Source: Dryococelus australis (lineage: Eukaryota; Arthropoda; Insecta; Phasmatodea; Phasmatidae). Taken from it: a DNA stretch of 64,000 nt. A program made the position numbers and the translations under genes. Positions 24,816 to 34,905 of this stretch are shown in pieces. The stretch is from the NCBI GenBank assembly GCA_029891345.1, contig CM056995.1, forward strand, positions 220,096,260-220,160,259, written 5' to 3'. Position 1 is the first letter of the stretch; the number at the start of each line of letters is the position of its first letter. The notes beneath the pieces were generated by a model. The model made no database searches. It saw nothing but the letters and a program-made list of their open reading frames with translations, and was not told where the DNA came from.

Positions 24816-24959
24816 CTCCTCAGACCTGATGGTGGAACCACTATTCTCTGGAAGGAAACCTGCGATGGAGACATCCACAATTTTATTTTCGAACAAGGAA
24901 ATTTAGTTTTTCCATCTGTGTGTAACATTTATGCATGTGAAGTAGCTAATTCAGAATAA
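24816..24959 (+). pseudogene. Small Cys-rich frame D of a tandem cluster
   Basis: An open frame without ATG, from just after an in-frame TAA at 24813 to TAA at 24957. It reads K-E-T-C-D, a His, G-N-L-V-F-P and ends C-N-I-Y-A-C-E-V, the same layout as frames A and B (C, His, N-x-L, P, then C-x-V near the end). The lack of a Met and the acceptor-like TCCTCAG at 24817-24823 favour an exon or a decayed duplicate. Confidence 0.35.
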
Positions 24960-25336
24960 TGTTCACGCCGAATGACAAGCACTCGTTTATTGAATATGAT
25001 TTGTATACTGTAAGATATTAACTGCCATAGTCGCATCTTGTATAAGGAATTGTGAGAATCTGATACTCATTTTAGATGTTCATATTTTCACAGCTATATG
25101 TTAAGGTATAATAACCCACGAATATTTGAATCTAGTGTAACAGCTTGTAACAGTTCGAAATGTTTTGTAAATCACTGTAGGCATACATGTTAGAGAAAGA
25201 ACGTAATTTGAAAACTGAGGGCGAGTGTATTGTGCAACATTTTATGGGGAGGAAGAGAGTTTGAAACATGGTATTTATTTTGTAGATAATACTACTTCAT
25301 TTAAGTATTTCTAAGAATGTGATCAAGATTTGTGAC

Positions 25337-25495
25337 GGGCTGGACCACGTCACCAAACACTCGAATAATTAATACTGAACTAGTTAATCATTGGGCTGGA
25401 CCACATCACCAAATGCCCTTGAATAATTAATAACGAACAATTTAAGTAGTGGGCCGGACCATGTCGCCAATCACTCACTCAAATAAAAAGTGTTT
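25337..25495 (+). repeat. Three-copy tandem repeat, unit about 57 bp
   Basis: Units start at 25337, 25393 and 25451, each beginning GGGCTGGACCACGTCACCAA or a close variant and followed by an A+T-rich half containing GAATAATTAATA. The third copy is truncated after about 40 bp. The 5' half of each unit is better conserved than the 3' half. No coding frame runs through all units. Confidence 0.8.
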
Positions 25496-25499
25496 GGTT

Positions 25500-27400
25500 A
25501 CCTGACGTTTTGTGTCAGCGAAAAGCTCGACGGCACAAACAGTTAAACATGCTTGTTTTGGTATTAAAAACCTCTAATATGGCTTTAAATTATTACACAC
25601 CTACCCTGCAATGTCCACGTTAACTTTAAAAGACATTGGAAGACCTGAAGTAGCAGGAAAATGTGTATTAATGTACGTACCATTTCTTCACGCATAGCAG
25701 CGACCAGCCTTGGCAGTCAACTGTGTAGTGGAAGGCATTTCGGCTGTTCACCACATGAGAGTAGCACCTTCGGTGGCAGGTGCTGAGAATTGCTTGCACC
25801 TGTGCGCACGCAGTCCCAAAATGTGACGTTTGGTTACGCCAGTTCTGGCAACTTGGCTCATGCCAGAATTGTGTTTTTGTATCTAAATATTATTGGTGGT
25901 TTATTTTTCAATTATGTAGACCCCTAAGGGAAATAGGTGTCCGCTGTGTCGGTTTGCCTTATTTGGTTACGTCAACCACCATTGATTGTGACTATTACTA
26001 CCCCAATAGGAACAATTAAAAATGTCGTGTATTTCTTGGAAATACAATTTATTCTGGGGAAAATAATGTGCAGCTTGTGTGATTGGTGGCACTATGTGGT
26101 GGAACTGTGTATATAATTCCTGGTTACGCTTCGTTCAGGGTCCGTCAGTGGCCTCGAGGGGGGCAAACTTTTACCAGATAAGTAGTATTCTTGATTTGAT
26201 ACCCAAAATGTAGGCTCATCAAGCTAACAGGATCTTCACGTCATTTTGACATTAGGTGAGGGCCATGGTGGCCAGATTATTTAAACTCTTTTAATATGAT
26301 AGCGGAATGTTGGTCTCTTATCCAAAATGCGGTAATGGGTGTAAAGTAGTGATACCTTTTGTAACCAGATTGTTCACCCTTCCGAAAATCTGTGACCAAG
26401 TAATACTAGAATGAAAATTATGGTTCTAAACACTTGTGACCAAGAGAATAAATACGAAAGTTGGTCTTAACATTTTTGAAACCAAGTCACGTTTGATACG
26501 GCTATGTCGATGTTCAGTACTTCGTCGTTTTTAGAATATTTGTAAATAAGTGAAAAACTGTACGAAGTTTGGGGAAGTCTTTACTTATTAGCATTTACTC
26601 GTGGGATTTAAGGCTGGGGATTGCCAGCAGTTGCTCCTATCCACTTGGAATCGCAAGCAGATGGAGGAAAAATACTGTGTAAAATTTTGAGGTTACTATT
26701 GTTCATTGATTCATGACTAGTAAAGCAATATGTGTTACCATATAAGTTATTTCTTGTGTAGGAATAAAATTAAGTTTCTAAAAGTTCAGAGTAAAATTTA
26801 GGCATGACTGCATTTAATCGCCATTTTGTATGATTGTATTTTTGGGGTAATTTGCCCAGTGTAAATTGAGATAGCCTTCTGTCTTGCTGAATGGTCAGTT
26901 GTTTGCGTGAATATTATCCATATCTTATTGTAAAAAACCAAAGTATCAGAGTAATAGCAAAGTTATGTACCTGAAACAAATGTTAGCATTTTACTACTTT
27001 TTATGGTAACTTGGCATTTTATGCATATTTTAATCAATTTGGAATTTAGGGGTAAGGAAGTTTATGTTTGCTATTCCACATGTAATCTGGACAACAAATG
27101 AAAAGAATTTAATGAAAATTTAACAAAAATAAAAGAGTGCTACCACACTTCTTTGTTTCTGTTATAAATTGTTTAGCATTAATCATCTCACCCTTACATT
27201 GCACAAAACAAAATATGGTTCTTTTGCATGGCATTTATGCCCTTTGGTGTTCTGTGGATTTTGTTATAAGTTTACATATGTTTGTTCATGATCATAAAGA
27301 GTTTGGTTATACATTGCTTACTGGGTGTGTTTCATCAAAGTTTTACATACATAGAGCTGTGAAATAAGGGAAATTAAGGTTTAACCCACAGTCACTGCTA
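25500..27400. other. No supported gene
   Basis: A+T-rich sequence. The frame at 27137-27367 is hydrophobic but has no recognised family signature. At 25925-25985 a short block may be a further distant relative of the 12.7/15.7 kb repeat. Nothing else can be supported. Confidence 0.45.
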
Positions 27401-27556
27401 AATCTAAAAGGAGTTTTCATTAACATATACATTGTTAATAAAGGAATTCTCGCAGTCGAGCATATGAGCAACATTACGTTCTTTCACCCAAAAGACCATT
27501 ACATACCCGTCAAACCAGGGAAGTCTAACATAACTTAGTCTTTTTGGTCTAATGGT

Positions 27557-27943
27557 TTGCTCAGAGAATGCACTGAGACCTGTGACAGCAGTTTCCATTT
27601 CAGAGTGGTTTACTTCCCGTTAGAAGAAAAAAATCATGAATTAATTCAACGTACCGACATGACAAAGTGTCCTATTTTTTACATGACTGCAAGTACCCCT
27701 CTGCCCGCTAGCATTGAAGCTGTACACGCACATTATCTTGAAACCTACCCAGATTTAGTTGAAAGTGTTGTCCTACATTTGCCTGACTGTAAAGATGTTT
27801 GTATTCAAACTCATCCTGAGAGATTTAAACCAGGCCGTAAAAAATGTAGCCTCCTTGGAACTTCACTTCAAAAAAAGGATATATATCCAATACTACGAAA
27901 GTGTATGAAAATTGTCTTTAACGAACTGGCAAACAGTTTATAA
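27557..27943 (+). pseudogene. Orphan ORF with downstream poly(A) signal; weak p53-core-like pattern
   Basis: A 129-codon open frame (first ATG at 27658) ends at TAA 27943. It reads like real protein. F-H-F-x-V near the start, K-C-P-I-F, S-T-P-x-P, a Val-x-Ala-x-Tyr stretch and V-E-S-V-V before P-D-C follow the order of motifs in the first half of p53-family DNA-binding domains (F-x-[LV], C-P-V, T-P-P, V-x-A, Y, E-V-V, C-P). The second half of that domain is missing; instead there is a basic G-R-K-K-C segment and a helical end. AATAAA lies at 28082 with a short A run after it, as in an mRNA 3' end. A terminal exon, processed copy or unrelated transposon protein are all possible. The p53 idea is a hypothesis. 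Confidence 0.35.
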
Positions 27944-28099
27944 TGTTTATTGGTAAAATTATCTGTTGTGTAACGTTTTAGACAGCCTATAGTTGGGTAA
28001 AATATTTGTTGTGTAACTTGTGTTCTAGTGTGTTGTATGTTATATGAGTAAGTTACAATATATGTACTTTGTTTCTTGTGAAATAAATAAGTTTGAAAA

Positions 28100-28755
28100 A
28101 AAAGAATTGGTTTGTCTCCAATTATTTATTTCCCATTAAAATTATGTATCAGTGTGAGAAATTGTATACACTGGTTAACCAAATGTCGTACGAAATTGCG
28201 TGAAAATCAAAATATGTGGGAAAGCCATAAAGTTATGAGATAAAAATGCACATATTAAATGAAAAATTACTCTCTATGGAAACAAATTTTAATTTATATG
28301 GAGAACAGTTTCAACTTTGATTCAGACATGATCCAGATTAACTAACTATTTGTCAGTAATACCACTAACATCAAAGTATACATCATGGGAAGCAAGCAGT
28401 CTAACCTCCAAACTTCATTTTTTTTACGTAATATGATTAAGTGAAAGTTTATCATCAATTTGAGTGAGGTTGAACACAGGACGTTTCTACCTCTTTCCCA
28501 AAAACCAAAGTATCTGAAATATATTTTTAATACGTATCAGTATAGATTCATACAAAAAAAAATCTCTCTGTCGAGAGCGTAGCTGAAACATATGTGAATC
28601 CGAGTAATGCTGTGGGCTGCATAATCTACAATCGCTTCCTGTTTGAACAGCAGCATTCCCCCTGCAAGATGCCTGGCTTATAGAGGCCAAGCCAGCATCC
28701 TGCCTGTATGAACCACAGGCCAAAGCTTGAAAACAGTGAAAAATAATTTTATTTA
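28100..28755. other. No gene; imperfect hairpin at 28663-28703
   Basis: Unremarkable apart from an imperfect inverted repeat: GCAAGATGCCTGGCTT at 28664-28679 pairs with AAGCCAGCATCCTGC at 28689-28703 with two mismatches or gaps and a loop of about nine bases. Confidence 0.5.
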
Positions 28756-28759
28756 TCTA

Positions 28760-30190
28760 CAGTAGAACTTCTCTATTACGACCCCTCACGGTTCCTGAGA
28801 GTAGGGTTGTAATAGAGGGGGTGTCGTAATAAAAAAATAGGAAAATTTTGGGCCGATTTTGATGCACCCCTAATCCCTATGCCCCCAAACTTGCCGTTCT
28901 TTGCATGAAGTTCATGTTCAATCGTCTCTAGCGCATAAAAAACTACTTTTTACATTAAATATAAATACACACGTATATTTTAATAGCTGAACGTCTCCTG
29001 ATTAATCTGATACCCAAGAAAGGCATATTGGACCACCCCTTCTCGTAAAAAAGGCCTAAACACAGTATGACATAGCTATTGAAAGTGTGTGAAATGATTA
29101 GATTATGCATTATTAAAATATAAAGATATTATTAAAGATCTATTATGCAGGTCTCGTAGGTCATACATTGCTATGAGGTACGTAGCGATCAAAAAGTTTA
29201 GATGGTGTTGCACAACACGTGCGCCATGCTCTCGCTTTGGTCTGGCCATGTACGTAGCTGGGCAAGCACCTAGATCCTCTGGCTGGGCTGTGAAGTAGGC
29301 GGCCCTGGCAAGAGCATCACGCTCGTGCCAGGCCGCCTGAATGCCGCTCAGCTGTTGCTCATACCAGGGCCGACTGCATCGCGCAGCTGTCAATTGATCG
29401 CTACAAGATTACTCGGCTGCGGCTAGCCAGTGCCACTGCGGTCGTTACTGCTGGTGTTGGGAAAACATGCTGATAGATGTAATTCATGTCAACGTGTTAA
29501 ATTTCTACGAAATTTGAGCAGCATGTTGGCCTCTGTACTGGTACAATGAGGCCCAGCAATGTTTACAAGAATACAAAAATTTAGTGCAGCCTACTTGAAA
29601 TAAGTATTAATTAACACGAATTTCCATGAAAAAATTCTGACGTGGCATATACACGCACATGGCTTAACTCTCCAAAATAAATTGCTCACCAAAAAAAATT
29701 ATCACCTTGTAGGTATGGGCAAAGAAGGGTTGATAGAAGTAAAAATTGAGTGGGAGGGGTAAGGCAGAGGCAGAGGTAAGGTACAGAACGTAACTAGACA
29801 AAGAATTCTCAATCCGACCCCCTCCCCCCACTCTCTCTAAATACCAAAGTCCCCTTCTGACTTGAAGTAATTTATTGCTTCACGCTGCTTGGAACAACAA
29901 TTGTCAAAGTTTTTTAGAAATGGGTGACCCCTAACATCAGTAAAGGCCTGTTTATTTTCCATAGGCTGAGAACCATGGATAATAGAAACTTGTACCCCGC
30001 TGTCGAAGAATAGGTCTACAAAAACAAATACGTGCATAACTGAAACTGCATTTGAAGATACTGGTTGGCGAGGGATTACTGTATCTATTTTTAGACATGC
30101 CTCATATTTTCGACTTTTTCGACCCAAACTTTTCACGGTTCCTTGGGATAGGGTCGTAATAAATGGGGTCATAATGGAGAGGTTTTACTG
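28760..30190 (+). mobile_element. pogo-like non-autonomous transposon, copy E1 (1431 bp)
   Basis: Both ends carry inverted terminal sequences beginning CAGTAGAAC / CAGTAAAAC followed by CTCTATTACGACCC-type sequence, and TA dinucleotides flank both ends (28758-28759 and 30191-30192), as expected of Tc1/mariner-superfamily pogo/Tigger elements. The interior has no transposase; the open frames at 29103-29393 and 29837-30172 are not recognised. The interior GC-rich block around 29210-29460 matches copies E2 and E3. Such an element would be moved in trans by a transposase of the type seen at 14.5-15.7 kb, though the terminal sequences of that copy are unknown. Confidence 0.88.
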
Positions 30191-30273
30191 TATATATTCC
30201 AAACAAATGCTACTATTGTTTGATAGGTAAATATACATACATATTTCAACACTGTGTCCATGTTAAAATTAAT

Positions 30274-30518
30274 ATTATAGGCTGTTGACGATAAAGTGAG
30301 CACTTTTTAAGGCCCTCCCAACAGGCAATAACCACTAATAAATATGTTTCATTGCAGCCTCAGACATTAACTTTTGAGAATGGTGCAAGTATACACCATA
30401 TTTATTAGTCATGTGACAATGCTGATATTAAAAAATGACTTAGATACAAAAATTGGTTTAAAAGAAAATTTTGCAAGGGCCTTAAAAAGTGCTCACTTTA
30501 CCATGAATGGCCTATAAT
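30274..30518 (+). mobile_element. MITE with about 41-bp terminal inverted repeats
   Basis: ATTATAGGC at 30274 pairs with GCCTATAAT ending at 30518. The arms run about 41-43 bp and share the block AAAGTGAGCACTTTTTAAGG; differences fall mainly in the second ten bases. TA on the outer edge fits a Tc1/mariner-type target. The 160-bp interior has no coding capacity. This unit is distinct from the pogo-like family that flanks it on both sides. Confidence 0.85.
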
Positions 30519-30538
30519 GGAAAACGGTTCATTCATGA

Positions 30539-30660
30539 AGCCGACCTCTGGTGACGCAGTTGGTGGGTGTGTCAGCTCACGACGCAGGAGGTCCTGCGTT
30601 CGTGTCTCGTGTAAGACATGAATGCTAATACAATTTAGTCTGTAAACCACTCCCCGACAA
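30539..30660 (+). mobile_element. tRNA-derived SINE head (or tRNA pseudogene)
   Basis: TGACGCAGTTGG at 30552-30563 fits the pol III A box and GCGTTCGTGTCTC at 30596-30608 fits the B box, 33 bases apart, with GACCTCTGG upstream as in many insect SINEs. The cloverleaf is not convincing enough for a functional tRNA. The 3' end is not clear; no A-rich tail or target-site duplication was identified. Confidence 0.6.
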
Positions 30661-31334
30661 GCTTTGAAAAAATCAGAGGACTAGAAAGCCCTTTCATACC
30701 GAATATTTACATAAACACTATCGGAATGAGTAAATCACTTATGCTACTCTCACAATAGTCACTCTTGCAACATTGTGATAGTTATTATCGTGATAATTTA
30801 GAACAAAATAAATTTTTGTATAAGTGTTAACTTTGACATTATTTTTTATTGTTAACATTTGCGGCGACATGACAGTCAGTATATTACATAGCTATGACAC
30901 ACCAGTATACATTATTGTTAAAAACGCGTGAACAATATGTGCTTTTAATATCTTAAAATTATATATAAATATCCCAAACGTACTCTAGGCAAATGAATTT
31001 CCACAAAACTTTTAGGACATATTCCTTTAAAGGTTAACTATAGCAGCATCTCTCTATCATGTGCATTAGGAACTATTGCGACAGTTACTTTCACACACAT
31101 AAACACACACTTTCGTGTTAGACACTATCACAGTTTAAAGTGCTCTATCGTTAAGTTACAATCTCATTAAATAAATACATACTTCAATTAATGATTAATT
31201 ATTATATTACAGCCGTAAGATTCGTATTTCATTGCGATTTCCACTAAAAAATTCAGAAAAGAATGTTGTTCATGCTTTTGCTATGTAAAAACGAAATTTA
31301 AAACAAGTCATGTCGTTAGTAATAAATATGCTTC
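30661..31334. other. A+T-rich spacer between inverted pogo-like elements
   Basis: No gene. A sequence at 31230-31330 (ATTTCCACTAAAAAATTC) may be one more diverged copy of the repeats at 32953-33450; element E2 would then have inserted between the copies. Confidence 0.4.
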
Positions 31335-32913
31335 CAGTAAAACCCCTCTATTACAACTACCTCTATTATGACCCAATCCCAGGGAACCGAGAAAAGTTTG
31401 GGTCGAAAAAGTCGAAAATTTGAGGGACGTCTAAAAATAGAACCAGTAATCCCTTGTCAACAGCGGTTTCAGTTATGCACGGATTTGTGTTTGGAGACCT
31501 CTTCTCCAACCTCAGTACTAGTTTCTATTACCCAGGGTTTTCAGTCTGTGAAAACTAGCCCTTACTGATGTTAGTGGTCGTGCATTTCTCAAGCTACCAT
31601 TATAGATTATCATTTGTTGTCCCACACAGTGTGAAGCAATTAATTACTTAATGCCAGAAGGGGGCACTGGTGTATTGTCCATGGAAGCGTGGGCGGTTGA
31701 TGGGGGGGGGGGGGGGGGGGGGGGAGTTGCAGGCCGGGTCAGTAAGGATTCTTTGTCCTAGTGACATACTGCCGCCTCTGCCTTACACTCCCTGTCTTTT
31801 TTCACTTCCATTATCCCTCCTCTTTTGCTATAAAAACAGCAGCACATTACAAAGACTAGTTTCTTAATCAGTGTACGTATGATAACTTCAAATTTAATTC
31901 AATGCCCTTTTTTTAATGATTATGTCCACCCACACCTACGTAATATGCTAATTTTTTTATGGTGGGCAGTTGTTTTTTTTCTTGTGAAGTCAATTTTATG
32001 TGTAAAGTGAATAAAGATAAGTGTGTGCAAATAAAATGTGTTCTTATATTACCAGTACCATATTATGTCGAGTGAGGCCATGTGCGTGTATAGGCAACGT
32101 CAAAAGTTTGTAATGAAAAATTCGGGATGATTAATATTTCAAGTGGACCACATTACATATTTATATTCCCATAAACATTGCCGGGCCTCATCATGGCAGT
32201 GCAGAGGCAAAACACGCCACCTATATTTCGTATAAATTAAACACATTGATGAGAATCACATCTATCAGCATGTTTTCCCAACGCCAGGCCGTTGTTACGA
32301 AGTAAACCGGCCCTGTAATGACTGCAGTGGCGGCAGGCGGCAGGCCGTCGCCTGCCAACTTGTAGCGACCGACCAACAGTTGCCCAACCTAAGGATCTAG
32401 GGCCGAGCTTCAGCAGCAAACTGCCACGCCCGTGCTGCAGAGGACCTAGGTGCTCGCCCAGCTACATACACTGCCAAACACAGCGAAAGCACGGTGTGCA
32501 CACACACATTACGCAATGCCCTTTAAACTTTTTGGTCGCTACGTGCCTCATATAAATATATGACCCATGAGACCTGCGTAATAGATCTTTAATAATAACT
32601 TTAAATTGTAATAATACACAGTCTAATATTTTCACACACTTTCAATGCCTATGTCATACTGTGTTCAGTCCGCCTTTTTTACGACAAGGGATGGGCCATA
32701 TGTCTTTCTTGGGTATCACATTAATCAGGAGATGCCCAGTTATAAAAATATACATACATACTTATATTTAATTCAAAAAGTGTTTTTTAGGCGATAAGGG
32801 CATAGGGGTTAGATGTTGGTTGGTTCAAAATCGGCCCAAAGTTTTCCAAATTATTTATTAACCCCCCCCCCCCATTCTCGGGAACTGTGGGGGTCATAAT
32901 AGAGGTTCTACTG
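31335..32913 (-). mobile_element. pogo-like non-autonomous transposon, copy E2 (1579 bp, inverted to E1)
   Basis: Left end CAGTAAAACCCCTC at 31335 corresponds to the right end of E1 read on the opposite strand, and the right end (GGTTCTACTG to 32913, followed by TA) corresponds to the left end of E1. The shared phrase GTTTGGGTCGAAAAAGTCGA near 31400 is the reverse complement of the E1 segment near 30115. The left flank is TC rather than TA, so one side of the target site has mutated. A run of 23 G (31702-31724) and a C run near 32862 are internal expansions. No transposase. Confidence 0.86.
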
Positions 32914-32952
32914 TATTTCATTCTTTATTTAAATATTTACATTTAAAATCTT

Positions 32953-33450
32953 ATTACATTACCATTTCCACTGTAAAAGTCGGAAAAACATAATAAAACC
33001 TTATTACAGCTCATTTGATTAACATACATTTAGAGTTCAATTGGGAACATAAAAACCATTAAGCCACGAGTTTGGTACATAAACACGTATTCAAAGTAAA
33101 TAAGTCCAAACAATGAATAAATCTTTCGATTCATATCACTTTAAAATGTTAAAATTATGTCAAAACTCATCTTTCAACTTCCATTTCCACGGTAAAATCA
33201 CCAAAAATTGTTCGTTTGTGAAATAGTTTTCATACTATAATTTTAGTTTCTTAAAAGTTTGTTGCAATGTAAATAAATATCTTAATGCTAGAAATACGTT
33301 TAAATTACAAGTCATCTATTTCCACAGTAAGAGCCAGATTAATCGCATGTTTGTGACCTAAAACCTTAATATAGGTTAATTTTGTTACATGTAATTTAAT
33401 TATAAGTAAATAAAAATGTTTCCGATACGTTATTTCACCACTAGAAATAC
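32953..33450 (-). repeat. Diverged repeats with conserved TTTCCACnGTAA
   Basis: TTTCCACTGTAA, TTTCCACGGTAA and TTTCCACAGTAA occur near 32968, 33185 and 33318, each within a loosely similar block of 130-210 bp; two of the blocks also share AGAAATAC near their ends. On the minus strand the conserved part reads F/L-T-V-E-M/I in each block, and two of these frames stop shortly after. They may be duplicated short exons or simply an old tandem repeat. Confidence 0.4.
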
Positions 33451-33479
33451 ATAAAATGTCATTTGGGCCGACTTTACAT

Positions 33480-33926
33480 ATGATGAGGGAAGGGCGAGGG
33501 GGTGAACAGTACATACATGTCAGTGCCAGCAGCACGAAGACCATTCGTCTGCCAACTGGCAAGGAGTGAGGACCTCTTATCTGCTCCGCGTGCACGCCAC
33601 ACTAGTCTTCAGCTTCAAGGCTCGTATCAGACACCGCAGCAGACTGCATGCGCACTGCAGCTGAACACGCGCCCGCCGATCGCCACCAGCTGCTCTGCCT
33701 TCATAGGCTCATGCAGAGGCGACACTGCTCCGGGGACCGGCCCGCCTACCCACGGCTCGTCTCCTCCACCCCGCACAGCTACGCTGGTCGGTCGCCCAGT
33801 AGCTAGCCTCAGCCCTCACAGCTGCTGCGCTTAGGACACCACTGGGCCCCAGACCTCACACAGCGCTCGGGGGTCTGGACACCAGTCATCTGCATCTATC
33901 ACTATTGACTTAATGTAAGTAAATAT
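33480..33926. other. GC-rich block next to LTR-like sequence
   Basis: Base composition rises sharply here compared with both sides, and CpG is frequent. A plus-strand frame (33502-33834) is open but is rich in Ser, Pro, Ala and Arg as expected of GC-rich noncoding DNA, so I do not call it a gene. A promoter or leader of another element is possible. Confidence 0.35.
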
Positions 33927-34545
33927 TGTTACAGGGGGGTTAGGGAGAGGTAGGAGGTTGGGAAAGGGAAGGAAAAAATTTAGACCTATAAAAAAAAAAA
34001 GAGAAATGGCCAACATCAAAAGCTAACCTGCAAAGCCTCCAACACGGGTGTAACTTTTACTCAGCAGGGCCAGCACAATACCCAGTACCCTAACCACTTA
34101 TCTTAATACCAGAAAAGGCTCATTTAAACCAAAAGTGAACAAGGAGTAGAGAAAAGATGGTGGGGGCAAGAGGTTAAGAGAAAGAGGAGGGTTTACTCGC
34201 TCAGGGAGCGACCAGATTCCGCAACCGCTTCAAGGGTCTGACAGTATATTTATACACACACTTTCTCTTTCCATGTTTTCTAGAAAATGCAAATAATAGC
34301 AGTAGTTTGTAACAGGTTACTGTACTGTTCTCTCGTTTTAGTCCTCAGTAAACACCAACGAACTAGCCCAGTGTGAGTTGGAGACTTTGACTACATAATA
34401 ACGAAAGTTTGTTGATACCAGGATTGCAAATAAATAAAAGAATAAATTAAATGTTTACTGGAGATTTATTGTCATCTTGGCAAAACAAACTATTTACATT
34501 TGCAGCTGACGAACAAAAAAAAAAGACAGAATGGCAGCCTTCATA
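33927..34545 (-). repeat. LTR-like sequence A
   Basis: Starts (plus strand) TGTTACAGGGGGG and aligns well with 39586-39866 up to GGGTCTGAC. On the minus strand a TATAAATA box (about 34243-34250) stands just ahead of GTCAGACCC, a position expected of an LTR promoter and transcription start. Beyond that point similarity to copy B is weaker, but a block near 34510-34545 (GACAGAATGGCAGCC) again resembles copy B (ACAGAAGGGCGGCG), which I take as the far end. Confidence 0.6.
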
Positions 34546-34779
34546 AAATAAAACTTCTCACTTCAAGAGTTACGAAGACGAGAGAGAATCGTTACTTTTC
34601 CCTCCCGGCGCCCTATTGACTCCTTGTACCGACAGAAAATTAATTAATTAGATATTTGAACTGAAATGTCCGAAATACAAAAGAAGGTTAAAGTCACGGG
34701 CGCTGGTCGGTGCGAGTCACGTGATCACTCGTTGCAGGCTGTCCAATTGACAGCTGACAAATGATTGTGCTGTGACGAA

Positions 34780-34905
34780 CTGATGTGATGTGTTGTGCTC
34801 GTCGACCGTTGTGATACCTGAGAAAGGTCGTGCTTCCCTATATTGGTCAAAAGTTTCCTCATTGAAAACATATTATTTTCAAGCAGTTCGTCATGTCAGC
34901 TAAAG
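34780..34905 (+). other. Candidate first exon (start codon and splice donor)
   Basis: ATG at 34893 begins M-S-A-K and runs into AAAG|GTAACC, a reasonable donor, at 34905. The 150 bases upstream are less A+T-rich than the surroundings and hold CACGTG (34718-34723) and CCAAT. A terminal-exon-like stretch lies at 36491, but the two do not join into a sensible short protein directly, so any gene would need further exons that I could not find. This is a weak candidate. Confidence 0.25.

Noticed and set aside
25337-25495. CRISPR-like repeat array
   Set aside because: Units are contiguous with no unique spacers and the genome is eukaryotic; it is a simple tandem repeat.
30539-30620. Functional tRNA gene
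   Set aside because: A and B boxes are good but acceptor and anticodon stems do not pair convincingly; SINE head is the better reading.
33502-33834. 110-residue plus-strand ORF in GC-rich DNA
   Set aside because: Composition (Ser, Pro, Ala, Arg) follows from GC-rich DNA, no motif, and both strands are equally open there.
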